This document shows, piece after piece, positions 1 to 8,791 of a stretch of DNA of 58,494 bases. This DNA comes from Paracoccaceae bacterium (GTDB lineage: Bacteria > Pseudomonadota > Alphaproteobacteria > Rhodobacterales > Rhodobacteraceae). The position numbers were made by a program, and so were the translations under genes. The DNA lies in NCBI GenBank assembly GCA_014654775.1, contig JACVZW010000027.1, positions 17,030-75,523 of the forward strand, in the 5' to 3' direction. Each line of letters opens with the position of its first letter. The stretch's first letter is position 1. The notes below the pieces were generated by a model, which searched no databases, was not told the origin of the DNA, and worked only from the letters and a program-made list of their open reading frames with translations.

Positions 1-318
1 GTGCTGCGGCGGCAGGGGGATCGGGTGATCGTGGCCCCCGGTGCGCTGGTGGGGCGCGAGGTTGTGGCGGAACGCTCGCCCCTTTTGGGCGCGGGGATCA
101 AGGTGCGCCCCGTCCGGCCGGGGGTGGAGACGGAGGCGGCGGCGGGTGTCGCGCTGACCGAGGAACGGCGCGCGGCGCTGATCGCGGCGGTGGAAGGCAA
201 TGACCGGATGCCGGAAGAGGCGCGGGCGCGGCTGATCGAACAGTTGCGGCAGGACGTGGTGCCGGCTGATGTGGTGGCGCGGATCGAAGCCCGGCCCGCC
301 GCCGGAAACGGGGGCTGA
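1..318 (+). CDS. RND efflux periplasmic adaptor (HlyD/MFP family), C-terminal part only
   Basis: The open frame is cut by the left edge of the window, so the GTG at position 1 need not be a start. The 105 visible residues begin with a beta-rich stretch (GDRVIVAPGALVG) typical of the membrane-proximal end of membrane fusion proteins and end in a charged helical tail (about residues 50-100). The stop lies 5 nt before the start of the RND pump gene, the usual adaptor-pump operon order. The adaptor would bridge the inner-membrane pump and an outer-membrane channel. The family call rests mainly on context because the diagnostic lipoyl and hairpin domains lie outside the window. Confidence 0.7.
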   Translation: MLRRQGDRVIVAPGALVGREVVAERSPLLGAGIKVRPVRPGVETEAAAGVALTEERRAALIAAVEGNDRMPEEARARLIEQLRQDVVPADVVARIEARPAAGNGG

Positions 319-323
319 GCGCG

Positions 324-3300
324 ATGATGGGGCGGGGGATACTGTCCTATTTCGTGCGCCACCGGACGGTGGCCAATCTGCTGATGGTGCTGATGCTGGT
401 GGGCGGGCTGGTGGCCGCCATGAACATCCGCGCGCAGTATTTCCCCGATGTGGTGCTGGCCGAGGTCGATGTCGACATCGTCTGGGAGGGGGCCGGGGCC
501 GAGGATGTGGATCGCGGCATCGTGCAGGTTCTGGAACCCGCGCTGATGGCGGTGGAGGGGGTGTCGGCGACGGCCTCGCGGTCCACCGAAGGGCGGGCGT
601 CGATCGAGATCGAGTTCGAGCCGGGCGTGGATATCGACCGTGCCGCGCAGGATGTGGCGGCAGCGGTGGAGGCGGTGACGACCCTGCCCGAAGGTGCCGA
701 AGAGCCGGAGGTGCGGCGCAGCGCGTGGCGGGACGGGGTGACGGATGTCGTCATCTCGGGCCCGGTGGGGGTGGATCAGCTCGCGCGGCTGGCGGATGAG
801 TTCACCGCGCGGCTGTTTGCGGCGGGGGTGACACGGACCACGATCAGCGGGCTGGCCGCGCCGCAGATGGTGGTGGAGGTGCCGACCGTCGCCCTGATCC
901 GGCATGATGTGACGCTGGCCCAGATCGCCGATGCGATTGCGGCGGCGGTGGTAACGGTGCCTGCGGGCGAGGTGGCCACGGGGGCCGCGCGGGTGCGCAC
1001 GGGCGAAGAGCGGCGGCAGGCGGAAGAGATCGGCGAGATCGCGCTGCGGGTGGCGGCGGATGGCACGGTGCTGCGCATCCGCGATGTGGCCACGATCCGG
1101 GTCGAGGGGGCGGATCGCGGGCGGGCGGCCTTTGTGGGTGCCAATCCCGCGATGGCGGTTCGGGTGGAGCGGGGGGCCGAGGGCGATGCCATCGACATGC
1201 AGGCCCGCGTGACCGAGGTGGCCGAGGCGATGCGCCCCGGTCTGCCCGAAGGCGTGACGCTGGACCTTGTGCGGGCGCGGGCGGATCAGATCACCGAGCG
1301 GCTGACGCTGATGCTGGACAATGCGCTGACGGGGCTCTGCCTTGTGGTGCTGATGCTGTTTTTGTTCCTGAACGGGCGCATCGCGCTGTGGGTGGCCGCG
1401 GGGATTCCGGTCGCCACGCTGGCTGCCATCGGGGTGATGTATCTGGGCGGGCTGACGGTGAACATGATCTCGCTCTTCGCGCTGATCCTTGTGCTGGGGG
1501 TGATCGTCGACGACTCCATCGTGGTGGGGGAACATGCCGATTTCCGCGTGCGGCACATGGGGGAAAGCCCGATGCAGGCGGCAGAGCGGGCGGCGGTGCG
1601 GATGTCAGGGCCGGTGCTGGCCTCGACCCTGACGACGGTGATCGCCTTTCTGGCGCTGGCGGCGATCGGGGGGCGGTTCGGCGACCTGATCCAGGATATC
1701 CCGCTGACGGTGATGGCGGTGATGGTGGCGTCTCTGATCGAGTGTTTTTTGATCCTGCCCAATCACATGGCCCATGCGCTTGCGGATTCGGTGAAGGAGA
1801 AGTGGTACGACGCGCCGAGCCGGTTCATGAACCGCTGGTTGGACCGGTTCAAGGAGCGGGCGATGAAGCCCCTGATGCGGGGCGTGGTGGCGGCGCGCTA
1901 TCCGGTGCTGGCGGCGGCGGTGCTGGCCTTGTCCACGCAAGCGGCGCTATTTCTGCGGGGCGATGTGCCGTTCCGGTTCTTCAACGCGCCCGAGCAATCG
2001 TCCTTGACCGGGAATTTCGCCATGCTGCCGGGGGCGGCGCGCGAGGACACCTTGGCCATGATGGCCGAGTTGCAGCGGGCGGTGGAGGCGGTGGGCGCGG
2101 ATTTCGCGGCCGAGCATGGGGTGAACCCCGTGGAATTCGCCATGGCGGAAGTGGGCGGCGGGTCGGGGCGCGGGCTGTCGGGGGCGGCGACGAAGGACCC
2201 CGATCTGCTGGGCGGCATCGCGGTGGAGATCATAAACCCCGACCTGCGGCCCTATTCGAGCGGTGCCTTCATCGCAGCGGTAGAAGAAGAGGTGCGGCGG
2301 CATCCGCTGCTGGAGGAGCTGAGCTTTCGTGGCGGGCGCTTTGGGCCGGGGGGGGCGGCGATCAGCGTCGATCTTTACGGGGCCGAGGCGGGCGATCTGA
2401 AGGCGGCGGCAGAGGCGCTGAAGGCGCGGCTGGCGGTCTATCCGGAGGTGTCGGGGCTGGAGGATACGCTGGCCTATGACAAGGAGGAGTTGATCCTGAG
2501 CCTGACGCCGACGGGGCAGGCACTGGGCTTTTCCATCGAGGGGCTGGCCCGCGATCTGCGGGCGATGCTGGCGGGGATCGAGGCCGCGACCTATCCGGAT
2601 GGGCCGCGATCCGCCGCGATCCGGGTGGAATTGCCGGAAGGCGAGCTGACGGCGGATTTCCTGGACCGCATCCAGATGCGGGCCGAGGGCGCGGAGGGGG
2701 CGGTCTATGTGCCCTTGGCCGATATCGTGACGGTCACGCGGGAGGCGGGGTTCTCGTCCGTCTTGCGCGAGAACGGTCTGCGGGTGGTGACGGTGTCGGG
2801 CGATCTGGCCGAGGATGACCCCGCGCGGGCAAGTGAGATTCAGGCGGCACTGCGCGGGCAGATCGTGCCGGGGGTGGAGCAGGATTTCGGCGTGATGGCG
2901 CGGTTCTCGGGGCAGGCCGAGCAGGAGCGGGAGTTTCTAGGCGGTGCGGCGGTGTCGATCCTGCTGGCGCTGGTGGGGATCTATCTGTGCCTTGCGTGGA
3001 TTTTCGCCAGTTGGGCGCGGCCTGTTGTGGTGATGTCGGTCATCCCCTTTGCGCTGGTGGGGGCGGTGTTCGGGCATTGGGTCTGGGACGTGCCGTTGTC
3101 GATGTTCTCGATCGTTGGGATCATCGGGATGTCGGGGATCATCGTGAATGATTCCATCGTGCTGGTGTCGACCATCGACGATTATGCCAAGAAGCGCGGG
3201 CTGATCCCGGCGGTGGTGGATGCGGTGGCGGATCGGTTGCGTCCCGTCCTGCTGACCACGCTGACGACGGTGCTGGGGCTGGCGCCGCTGCTGTTCGAGC

Positions 3301-3722
3301 GGTCGTCGCAGGCGGAGTTCCTGAAGCCCACGGTGGTGACGCTGGTCTTCGGCCTTGGCTTTGGGATGTTCCTTGTGCTGCTGGTGGTGCCTGCGATCAC
3401 GGTGGTGCAGGCGGATGTGGGGCGGCGGCTGCGGGCGCTGCGGCGGATGCTGCGGCGCGGGCCGGGGCGGATGCGCCGTGTCGTGGCTGGCAGTGCGGTG
3501 GTCGTGGGCCTGCTGTGGCTGGTGGTGATGGGGCCGGTGGTGACGGGCGGGGCCTTGCCCGGCTGGCTGCTGGCGCTGCTGCCGGGGCTGGCGGGCGCGC
3601 CGGTGGGCCTGACGGCGCTGGTGCTGGTGGCGGCGGGCGCGGCGCTGGTGGCGGGGATGGCGTGGGTGCTGGGGCGGATCATGGGCCGGAAGGCCCATCC
3701 TACGGGGGCGGCGCAGGGGTAG
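324..3722 (+). CDS. RND (AcrB/HAE1-type) efflux pump permease
   Basis: This 1132-residue protein has the RND plan: an N-terminal membrane helix (about 10-32), a large periplasmic loop, a membrane block (about 335-480), a second periplasmic loop and a second membrane block (about 870-1030). The first block carries the proton-relay type motif VIVDDSIVVGE near residue 395; the second has IIVNDSIVLVS near 939. Such pumps export drugs, metals or lipophilic compounds in exchange for protons. Family members are usually about 1020-1050 residues; the extra length is a C-terminal extension with an Arg-rich linker and two more hydrophobic segments (about 1050-1120). Substrate cannot be told from sequence. 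It follows the adaptor gene after 5 nt. Confidence 0.93.
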   Translation: MMGRGILSYFVRHRTVANLLMVLMLVGGLVAAMNIRAQYFPDVVLAEVDVDIVWEGAGAEDVDRGIVQVLEPALMAVEGVSATASRSTEGRASIEIEFEPGVDIDRAAQDVAAAVEAVTTLPEGAEEPEVRRSAWRDGVTDVVISGPVGVDQLARLADEFTARLFAAGVTRTTISGLAAPQMVVEVPTVALIRHDVTLAQIADAIAAAVVTVPAGEVATGAARVRTGEERRQAEEIGEIALRVAADGTVLRIRDVATIRVEGADRGRAAFVGANPAMAVRVERGAEGDAIDMQARVTEVAEAMRPGLPEGVTLDLVRARADQITERLTLMLDNALTGLCLVVLMLFLFLNGRIALWVAAGIPVATLAAIGVMYLGGLTVNMISLFALILVLGVIVDDSIVVGEHADFRVRHMGESPMQAAERAAVRMSGPVLASTLTTVIAFLALAAIGGRFGDLIQDIPLTVMAVMVASLIECFLILPNHMAHALADSVKEKWYDAPSRFMNRWLDRFKERAMKPLMRGVVAARYPVLAAAVLALSTQAALFLRGDVPFRFFNAPEQSSLTGNFAMLPGAAREDTLAMMAELQRAVEAVGADFAAEHGVNPVEFAMAEVGGGSGRGLSGAATKDPDLLGGIAVEIINPDLRPYSSGAFIAAVEEEVRRHPLLEELSFRGGRFGPGGAAISVDLYGAEAGDLKAAAEALKARLAVYPEVSGLEDTLAYDKEELILSLTPTGQALGFSIEGLARDLRAMLAGIEAATYPDGPRSAAIRVELPEGELTADFLDRIQMRAEGAEGAVYVPLADIVTVTREAGFSSVLRENGLRVVTVSGDLAEDDPARASEIQAALRGQIVPGVEQDFGVMARFSGQAEQEREFLGGAAVSILLALVGIYLCLAWIFASWARPVVVMSVIPFALVGAVFGHWVWDVPLSMFSIVGIIGMSGIIVNDSIVLVSTIDDYAKKRGLIPAVVDAVADRLRPVLLTTLTTVLGLAPLLFERSSQAEFLKPTVVTLVFGLGFGMFLVLLVVPAITVVQADVGRRLRALRRMLRRGPGRMRRVVAGSAVVVGLLWLVVMGPVVTGGALPGWLLALLPGLAGAPVGLTALVLVAAGAALVAGMAWVLGRIMGRKAHPTGAAQG

Positions 3723-3741
3723 GATGGGCCATGCGGCCCAT
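3681..3741. terminator. Interlocking hairpins at the 3' end of the RND gene
   Basis: Two hairpins with identical 7-nt arms (ATGGGCC/GGCCCAT) lie at 3681-3698 and 3724-3741. The second arm of the first and the first arm of the second also pair as a 12-bp stem (3692-3703 with 3719-3730), so the local and long stems exclude each other. The set straddles the RND stop codon and lies between convergent genes, so it could end transcription from both sides. There is no U-run. The GTAGGATGGGCC core resembles REP-like intergenic palindromes. Confidence 0.6.
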
Positions 3742-3749
3742 GATCCTGC

Positions 3750-4553
3750 CTAGGGTGCGGGGCAACCGCGGATTTCGACCGCGCGGCTTTTGGAGATCAC
3801 GGTCACGGTGACGGCGGAACGGTCCAGCGCGAAGGGCGCGCCGTGCGGCGGCACCATCTCGACGCTGGCTGACAGGGCGGCCCCCTGACGGGCCGTGTCG
3901 GCCTCGGACACCCAGATGCCGGGGGTGCCGGTTTCGAAGACCACCACCTCCTCTTCGCCCGCCGGGGGAAGATCGAGCAGGGCGGTGAGGCGCAGGCCGT
4001 CGTCGATCGGATCGACGGTGCAGCCGATGCTGCGCAGCCCGGCCTTGGCCGCGACGATGGGGCGATCGGACAGCGCCGCGTCGATCACCGGATCGGGGGC
4101 GCCGGGGCCATTGACCACAAGGTCGAAGGGCAGGGTCGCCGGGAGGCAGATGTCGTCGCAAACACCCAGCTCAACGCTGCCCTTCAGACGGACGGGGCGG
4201 GTTGGATCGGCGGGGGTCACTTCGATCGGCAGGACCAATTCCCCTTTGTAGCCGACCGTCTGCAGCCCGTTCAGATGGAAGATATGCGGGCGCGGCCAGT
4301 GGAATTGGACGGATGCCAGATTCTCGCTGCCCGACCAGTCGAACATGGGGGGGATGCCGGCATCGCCGGGGCTGCGCCAATAGGTCTTCCATCCCGGGGC
4401 GAGCGCAATGTGCAAGGCGGTCATGTGTCCGCCATCGGGCAATTGCCAGCCGGGGCGCAACTGGCCCGACATCACCTCCTCCGGCGAAAAGGCGCGGGCG
4501 GCGGGCGGGGCGGTGGTAAGACAGAGGGCCAAGAGGAAAAAGATCGGGCGCAT
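3750..4553 (-). CDS. Periplasmic DsbD alpha-domain-like protein (ScsB/DsbD N-terminal domain, no membrane domain)
   Basis: The frame is open further upstream, but the ATG at 4553 begins a clear signal peptide (hydrophobic core 4-11, cleavage near ARA at 19-21) and gives 267 residues. The mature part resembles the N-terminal immunoglobulin-like domain of DsbD/ScsB thiol-disulfide reductases, with a CDDIC cysteine pair at 132 and 136 in a GVCDDICLP context. A full DsbD would also have a transmembrane electron-transfer domain and a C-terminal thioredoxin domain; both are absent. It may take electrons from a separately encoded CcdA-like protein. It is divergent from the yqgE gene and convergent with the RND pump. 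Confidence 0.75.
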   Translation of the reverse strand: MRPIFFLLALCLTTAPPAARAFSPEEVMSGQLRPGWQLPDGGHMTALHIALAPGWKTYWRSPGDAGIPPMFDWSGSENLASVQFHWPRPHIFHLNGLQTVGYKGELVLPIEVTPADPTRPVRLKGSVELGVCDDICLPATLPFDLVVNGPGAPDPVIDAALSDRPIVAAKAGLRSIGCTVDPIDDGLRLTALLDLPPAGEEEVVVFETGTPGIWVSEADTARQGAALSASVEMVPPHGAPFALDRSAVTVTVISKSRAVEIRGCPAP

Positions 4554-4685
4554 GGGCCCAAGATAGTGAGGCGGAGGTGAAGGGGAAATCACGTTCCGGC
4601 GACAGGATGTGTCAGCTTTGCCCTTGAGGCCGGGGGGTAACAGGCCCATCTTGTTGGTATGGGGCGCGAGGACAGGGCATCGGGG

Positions 4686-5249
4686 ATGGCTGATCTGGAA
4701 CTGGACGGCAAGCTTCTGGTGGCGATGCCCGGCATGGGCGATCCCCGCTTTGCCAAGAGCGTGATCCTGATCTGTGCCCATTCCGCCGAAGGGGCGATGG
4801 GGTTGATCGTGAACCGCCCTTCGCCCGACCTGAATTTCCGCAACCTGCTGGAGCAGTTGAAGATCCCGCGGGCGCCGGCGGGCCGCGATATCCGCGTGCA
4901 TGTCGGCGGGCCGGTGGAGCGGGGGCGGGGTTTTGTGCTGCATACGCGCGACTATGCCGGGGGGCCTGCCACGATGAAGGTGGGCGGGGCCTATGGGATG
5001 ACCGCGACGCTGGATATCCTGGAGGCCTTGGCGCGGGGGGAGGGGCCTTTGCAGGCCATCCTCGCGCTGGGTTATTCCGGCTGGGGGCCGGGGCAGCTTG
5101 AGGCCGAGATCAGGGCCAATGGCTGGCTGGTGGGCGAAGCGCCGGAGGAACTTGTCTTTTCACGCGACGATGCCGGGAAATGGGCCGGGGCCCTGCGGGG
5201 GATGGGCATAGACCCGCTGACCTTGTCAGCGGCAGCCGGGCGGGCGTGA
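4686..5249 (+). CDS. YqgE/AlgH family protein (UPF0301)
   Basis: This is a compact protein of 187 residues from ATG 4686; an in-frame ATG at 4659 would add nine residues. I prefer 4686 because MADLELDGKLLVAMPGMGD matches the usual family N-terminus. Family hallmarks are visible: GMGDPRFAKSVILIC, AHSAEGAMGLIVNRP and a GGPVERGRGFVLH segment near the middle. The molecular role of YqgE/AlgH is not settled; AlgH was linked to alginate regulation in Pseudomonas. It ends 5 nt before the first of four hairpins. Confidence 0.9.
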   Translation: MADLELDGKLLVAMPGMGDPRFAKSVILICAHSAEGAMGLIVNRPSPDLNFRNLLEQLKIPRAPAGRDIRVHVGGPVERGRGFVLHTRDYAGGPATMKVGGAYGMTATLDILEALARGEGPLQAILALGYSGWGPGQLEAEIRANGWLVGEAPEELVFSRDDAGKWAGALRGMGIDPLTLSAAAGRA

Positions 5250-5254
5250 AGGGC

Positions 5255-5364
5255 GAAAATTTTTCGTCCGAAAAATTTTCGGTCGGGCGAATTTTCCATG
5301 GAAAATTCGCGGGGGCTTTCCTTGGAAAGCCCCTTTTCGAAAAATCTTCGGAGAAGATTTTTCG
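5255..5364. repeat. Array of four consecutive perfect hairpins between convergent genes
   Basis: The 115-nt gap between yqgE and the aldehyde dehydrogenase gene is almost entirely palindromic. Hairpin 1: 5255-5266/5269-5280 (12-bp arms GAAAATTTTTCG). Hairpin 2: 5287-5310, a 24-nt perfect palindrome with CCATGG at its centre. Hairpin 3: 5312-5321/5324-5333 (10-bp arms GGGGCTTTCC). Hairpin 4: 5338-5349/5353-5364 (12-bp arms CGAAAAATCTTC). Hairpin 4 ends one base before the stop codon of the minus-strand gene. The A/T-rich arms contrast with the GC-rich surroundings. A bidirectional terminator is the simplest role. Confidence 0.85.
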
Positions 5365-7707
5365 TCACTCGCCGTAGGGCACCCAGACTGTCTTGATCGC
5401 AGTGGCGTGGCGCAGGAATTCACGCCCCTCGCCTTCGGTTCCGGCCCAGTCGCGCGTGCGGGCGTGGTTGACCCAAGTGCGCTTTAGGTTCGTTGCGCTT
5501 TCGCCCTCGATCAAGGCCGACAGGTCGGTCGAAGAGAAGGACCAGAGCGCGTCAATGTCCATGTGGCCTGCGAGGGGTTTCGCCAGTTCCGCATGGCTGC
5601 CCGTGACGATGTTCACGACGCCTGCGGGGAGGTCGGAGGTTTCAAGGACTTGATAGAGGTCCGTTGCCGCCAAGGGGAACGGGTCGGAGGGGACCAGAAC
5701 GCAGGTGTTGCCCATGGCGATGGCGGGGGCCATGGTGGAGATCAGGCCCAGAAGCGGCGCTTCGTCCGGGCACAGGGCGGCGATGACGCCCACAGGTTCG
5801 TTCATCGCCAGTGCGATGCCGCGCAGGGGGACGGATTTGGCTTGGCCGTCGAATTTGTCGGACCACGCGGCATAGGTGAAGAGGCGGGCGATTGTCGCCT
5901 CCACCTCGGCCGTGCCGTCCTTGCCGGTGAGGTCTTTCAGGCGGCTGGCGAATTCGGCGGCGCGGGCCGAAAGGTTTTCGGCGATGTAGTAGAGGATCTG
6001 GGCGCGGTTGTGGCCGGTGGCCTTGCCCCAGCCTTTGGCGGCATGGGCGGCCTCGACCGCGTTTCGGATATCCTTGCGGTTGCCGATCCCGACATGGCCG
6101 AGATGCCTGCCCTTGGGCGAAAAGACCGCGCGGGAATAACCGCCGTCCGGGCGCGCCTGCTTGCCGCCGATGAAGAGTTTGGCGGTTCGGTCGAGCGCGG
6201 GCGTGTCGAAGCTGGCGGGTTCGGGGGTGGCAGCGACGGGTTTGAGGGCTTTGGTGGTGCGGGCGGGTTTGAGATAGGCCATAAGCCCTTCCCAGCCGCC
6301 TTCGCGCCCGAAGCCGCTTTCGCGCACCCCGCCAAAGCCTGCGGCGGCGTCGAAGAGGTTGGTGGCGTTCACCCAGACCACGCCCGCCTTGATTTTCGGC
6401 GCGATGTCGAGGGCGAGGTTGACGTTTTCGGTCCAGACACTGGCGGCGAGGCCGTAGCGGGTGTTGTTGGCGAGGTCCACCGCCTCGGTCGGCGTGCGGA
6501 AGGTCATGGAGACGAGGACGGGGCCGAAGATTTCCTCCTGCATCAGGCGCGAGGCGGTGCCGAGGCCGGTGATGAGGGTGGGGGGGTAGTAGCAGCCCTG
6601 CGTCGGGATCGGCGAATTGGCGTGGTAGATGTCGCCGTCGGAACTGCGCACCATCTCGGTGATCGTGGCGAGCTGGATCGGGTCCACCACGGCGCCCACG
6701 TCGATGCATTTGTCGAGCGGGTCGCCGAGGCGGAGGCCGTCCATCCGGCGTTTGAGTTTTTCGTGGAAGCGATTTGCGATGCCTTCTTGCACCAGCAGGC
6801 GGGAGCCGGCGCAGCAGACCTGACCTTGATTGAACCAGATCGCATCGACGAGGCCTTCTATGGCGCTGTCGATATCGGCGTCGTCGAAGACGATGTAGGG
6901 GGACTTGCCACCGAGTTCCAAGGTCAGCGCCTTGCCCGTGCCTGCAGTGGCGCGGCGGATGGCCTTGCCCACGGGGGTGGAGCCCGTGAAGGCGATCTTG
7001 TCCACGCCCGGATGGGCGACGAGGGCCGCGCCCGTGTCGCCGTCACCTGTGACGATGTTGAGCACGCCTTTGGGAAGCCCCGCTTCGCGCGTGATTTCGG
7101 CGAAGAGGAGGGCAGTGAGGGGGGTGTATTCGGCGGGTTTGAGAACGATGGTGTTTCCGGCGGCGAGGGCGGGGGCGACCTTCCAAGCCAGCATCAGGAG
7201 CGGGAAGTTCCACGGGATCACCGCGCCGCAGACGCCATGCGGGGCTTGGCCAGGGAGTTCGTTGTCCATCAGCTGGGCGAGGCCCGCGTGGTAATAGAAG
7301 TGGCGGGCGACCAGCGGGATGTCGATGTCGCGGCTTTCGCGGATGGGTTTGCCATTGTCCATCGTTTCCAGCACCGCCAGAAGGCGGGCGTGTTTCTGGA
7401 TCAGGCGGGCCAGCGCATAGAGGTATTTCGCGCGGGCATGACCCGGCAGGCGGGCCCATTTGGGTTGGGCGCGGCGGGCAGCGGCGACGGCTGTGTCGAT
7501 GTCGGCGGTGGTGCCTTGGCTGACCTGCGCAAGGTCGGTGCCGTTGGCGGGGTTCTTGGTGGCGAAGGTCTGGCCCGGTTTGGTGAAGGCGCCGTCGATG
7601 AAATGGCCGAAGGTTTGGCCGTGTTTCGCCAGCCATGCCTTCGCTTCGGCATTGCCTTCGGGGGCGGGGCCGTAGTCCATGCGGTCGAAGATTTCCTTGA
7701 TCGTCAT
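5365..7707 (-). CDS. Aldehyde dehydrogenase with a second, incomplete ALDH domain
   Basis: This 780-residue protein starts with a complete NAD(P)-dependent aldehyde dehydrogenase domain (about 1-490). It has the substrate-site Asn in IPWNF (167), the general-base Glu in LTLELGG (264) and the nucleophile in GQVCCAG (Cys298, next to Cys299). From about residue 510 a second ALDH-like cofactor-binding half follows but ends before any catalytic Glu/Cys region, so it should be inactive. The gene starts 4 nt after deoC. Deoxyribose-phosphate aldolase releases acetaldehyde, so oxidation of acetaldehyde to acetate is the natural inferred reaction. Similar long ALDHs next to deoC occur in related bacteria. 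Confidence 0.88.
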   Translation of the reverse strand: MTIKEIFDRMDYGPAPEGNAEAKAWLAKHGQTFGHFIDGAFTKPGQTFATKNPANGTDLAQVSQGTTADIDTAVAAARRAQPKWARLPGHARAKYLYALARLIQKHARLLAVLETMDNGKPIRESRDIDIPLVARHFYYHAGLAQLMDNELPGQAPHGVCGAVIPWNFPLLMLAWKVAPALAAGNTIVLKPAEYTPLTALLFAEITREAGLPKGVLNIVTGDGDTGAALVAHPGVDKIAFTGSTPVGKAIRRATAGTGKALTLELGGKSPYIVFDDADIDSAIEGLVDAIWFNQGQVCCAGSRLLVQEGIANRFHEKLKRRMDGLRLGDPLDKCIDVGAVVDPIQLATITEMVRSSDGDIYHANSPIPTQGCYYPPTLITGLGTASRLMQEEIFGPVLVSMTFRTPTEAVDLANNTRYGLAASVWTENVNLALDIAPKIKAGVVWVNATNLFDAAAGFGGVRESGFGREGGWEGLMAYLKPARTTKALKPVAATPEPASFDTPALDRTAKLFIGGKQARPDGGYSRAVFSPKGRHLGHVGIGNRKDIRNAVEAAHAAKGWGKATGHNRAQILYYIAENLSARAAEFASRLKDLTGKDGTAEVEATIARLFTYAAWSDKFDGQAKSVPLRGIALAMNEPVGVIAALCPDEAPLLGLISTMAPAIAMGNTCVLVPSDPFPLAATDLYQVLETSDLPAGVVNIVTGSHAELAKPLAGHMDIDALWSFSSTDLSALIEGESATNLKRTWVNHARTRDWAGTEGEGREFLRHATAIKTVWVPYGE

Positions 7708-7711
7708 GGTC

Positions 7712-8698
7712 TTATCCCATCGGATGGCGGTTGGCGGCGGAGTAGTGGCCGGTCAGGTAGTGCTCCAGTTGGCGTTCGATGTCGCCCAGAAGGGACGACG
7801 CGCCGAAGCGGAAGAGATCGGGTTGCAGCCAAGGGTGGCCGAGTTCGTCTTTCATCAGGGCAAGGTAGAGAAGCGCGTCCTTGGCCTTGGCGATGCCGCC
7901 GGCGGGTTTGTAGCCGACCTTGATCCCGGTGCGATCCTGATAGTCGCGGATCGCGCGGATCATCGTCAGGGTGACGGGGAGGGTGGCGTTGACCGACTCC
8001 TTCCCCGTGGAGGTCTTGATGAAATCGGCACCCGCCATCATGCAGACGAGGGAGGCGCGGGCGACGTTGCGGAGCGTGGCAAGTTCGCCCGTGGCAAGGA
8101 TCGCCTTTACATGGGCCGCGCCGCAGGCGGCGCGCATTTCGCGCATCTCATCATAAAGCGCCTGCCAGTTGCCGGTGAGGACGTGGCGGCGGGAGATGAC
8201 GATGTCGATCTCGCGCGCGCCGGCGGCGACGGACCTTCGGATTTCTTCGATCCGGAGGTCGAAGGGAGAAAGGCCCGCAGGAAAGCCAGTGGAGACGGCG
8301 GCGACGGGGATGTTGGTCCCCTCCAGCGACCGCACTGCAGTTTCGACCATGTCGTGATAGACGCAGACGGCGCCGACGGTGAGGCCGTCCATCCCCAGCT
8401 TTTCCAGCATCCATGGGGAGACGGGCTGGCGGGCCTTGGCGCAGAGGCGTTCGACCCGGCCCCATGTATCATCGCCCGAAAGGGTGGTGAGGTCGATCAG
8501 GGAGACGGCCTTGAGCAGCCATGCCGCCTGCCATTCCTTTTTGACCGACCGCCTGCCGCCCAAGGTGGCGGCGCGGCGTTCGATGGCGGAGGTATTGGCC
8601 TGCACGGCGGCGACCCAGTCGAGATCGAGCGGCATCCCGTCGTTGCGGGGAAGGGCGACTTGGGGAAGTTGGGTCGGGCTGGGGGTGAGAGTGGTCAC
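7712..8698 (-). CDS. deoC: Deoxyribose-phosphate aldolase
   Basis: DeoC cleaves 2-deoxyribose 5-phosphate into glyceraldehyde 3-phosphate and acetaldehyde in nucleoside catabolism. The 328-residue protein has the Schiff-base lysine in GADFIKTSTGK and the second active-site lysine in VGYKPAGGI. I chose the GTG at 8698 over an upstream ATG because an AGGGAGGA ribosome-binding site lies 4 nt before it. The length is typical of the longer alphaproteobacterial DeoC. It is the first gene of a deoC-aldehyde dehydrogenase pair separated by 4 nt. Confidence 0.93.
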   Translation of the reverse strand: MTTLTPSPTQLPQVALPRNDGMPLDLDWVAAVQANTSAIERRAATLGGRRSVKKEWQAAWLLKAVSLIDLTTLSGDDTWGRVERLCAKARQPVSPWMLEKLGMDGLTVGAVCVYHDMVETAVRSLEGTNIPVAAVSTGFPAGLSPFDLRIEEIRRSVAAGAREIDIVISRRHVLTGNWQALYDEMREMRAACGAAHVKAILATGELATLRNVARASLVCMMAGADFIKTSTGKESVNATLPVTLTMIRAIRDYQDRTGIKVGYKPAGGIAKAKDALLYLALMKDELGHPWLQPDLFRFGASSLLGDIERQLEHYLTGHYSAANRHPMG

Positions 8699-8791
8699 GG
8701 GGTCCTCCCTTCGGACGCTGGGAAGATGCACGGGGGAGGCCCGCCGCGCAAGGGTGGGGCGGCGGGGATCGGCAGAAATTTGACCTTTCGG

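Noticed and set aside
5180-5377. Short plus-strand frame running through the four hairpins
   Set aside because: It consists of the yqgE C-terminus in another frame plus palindromic DNA; its codons are dictated by the inverted repeats.
5563-7923. 786-codon open frame on the plus strand, antisense to the aldehyde dehydrogenase and deoC
   Set aside because: It is a high-GC shadow: the minus strand encodes clear enzyme families with all catalytic motifs, while this frame is Gly/Ala/Val/Asp-rich without any recognisable domain.
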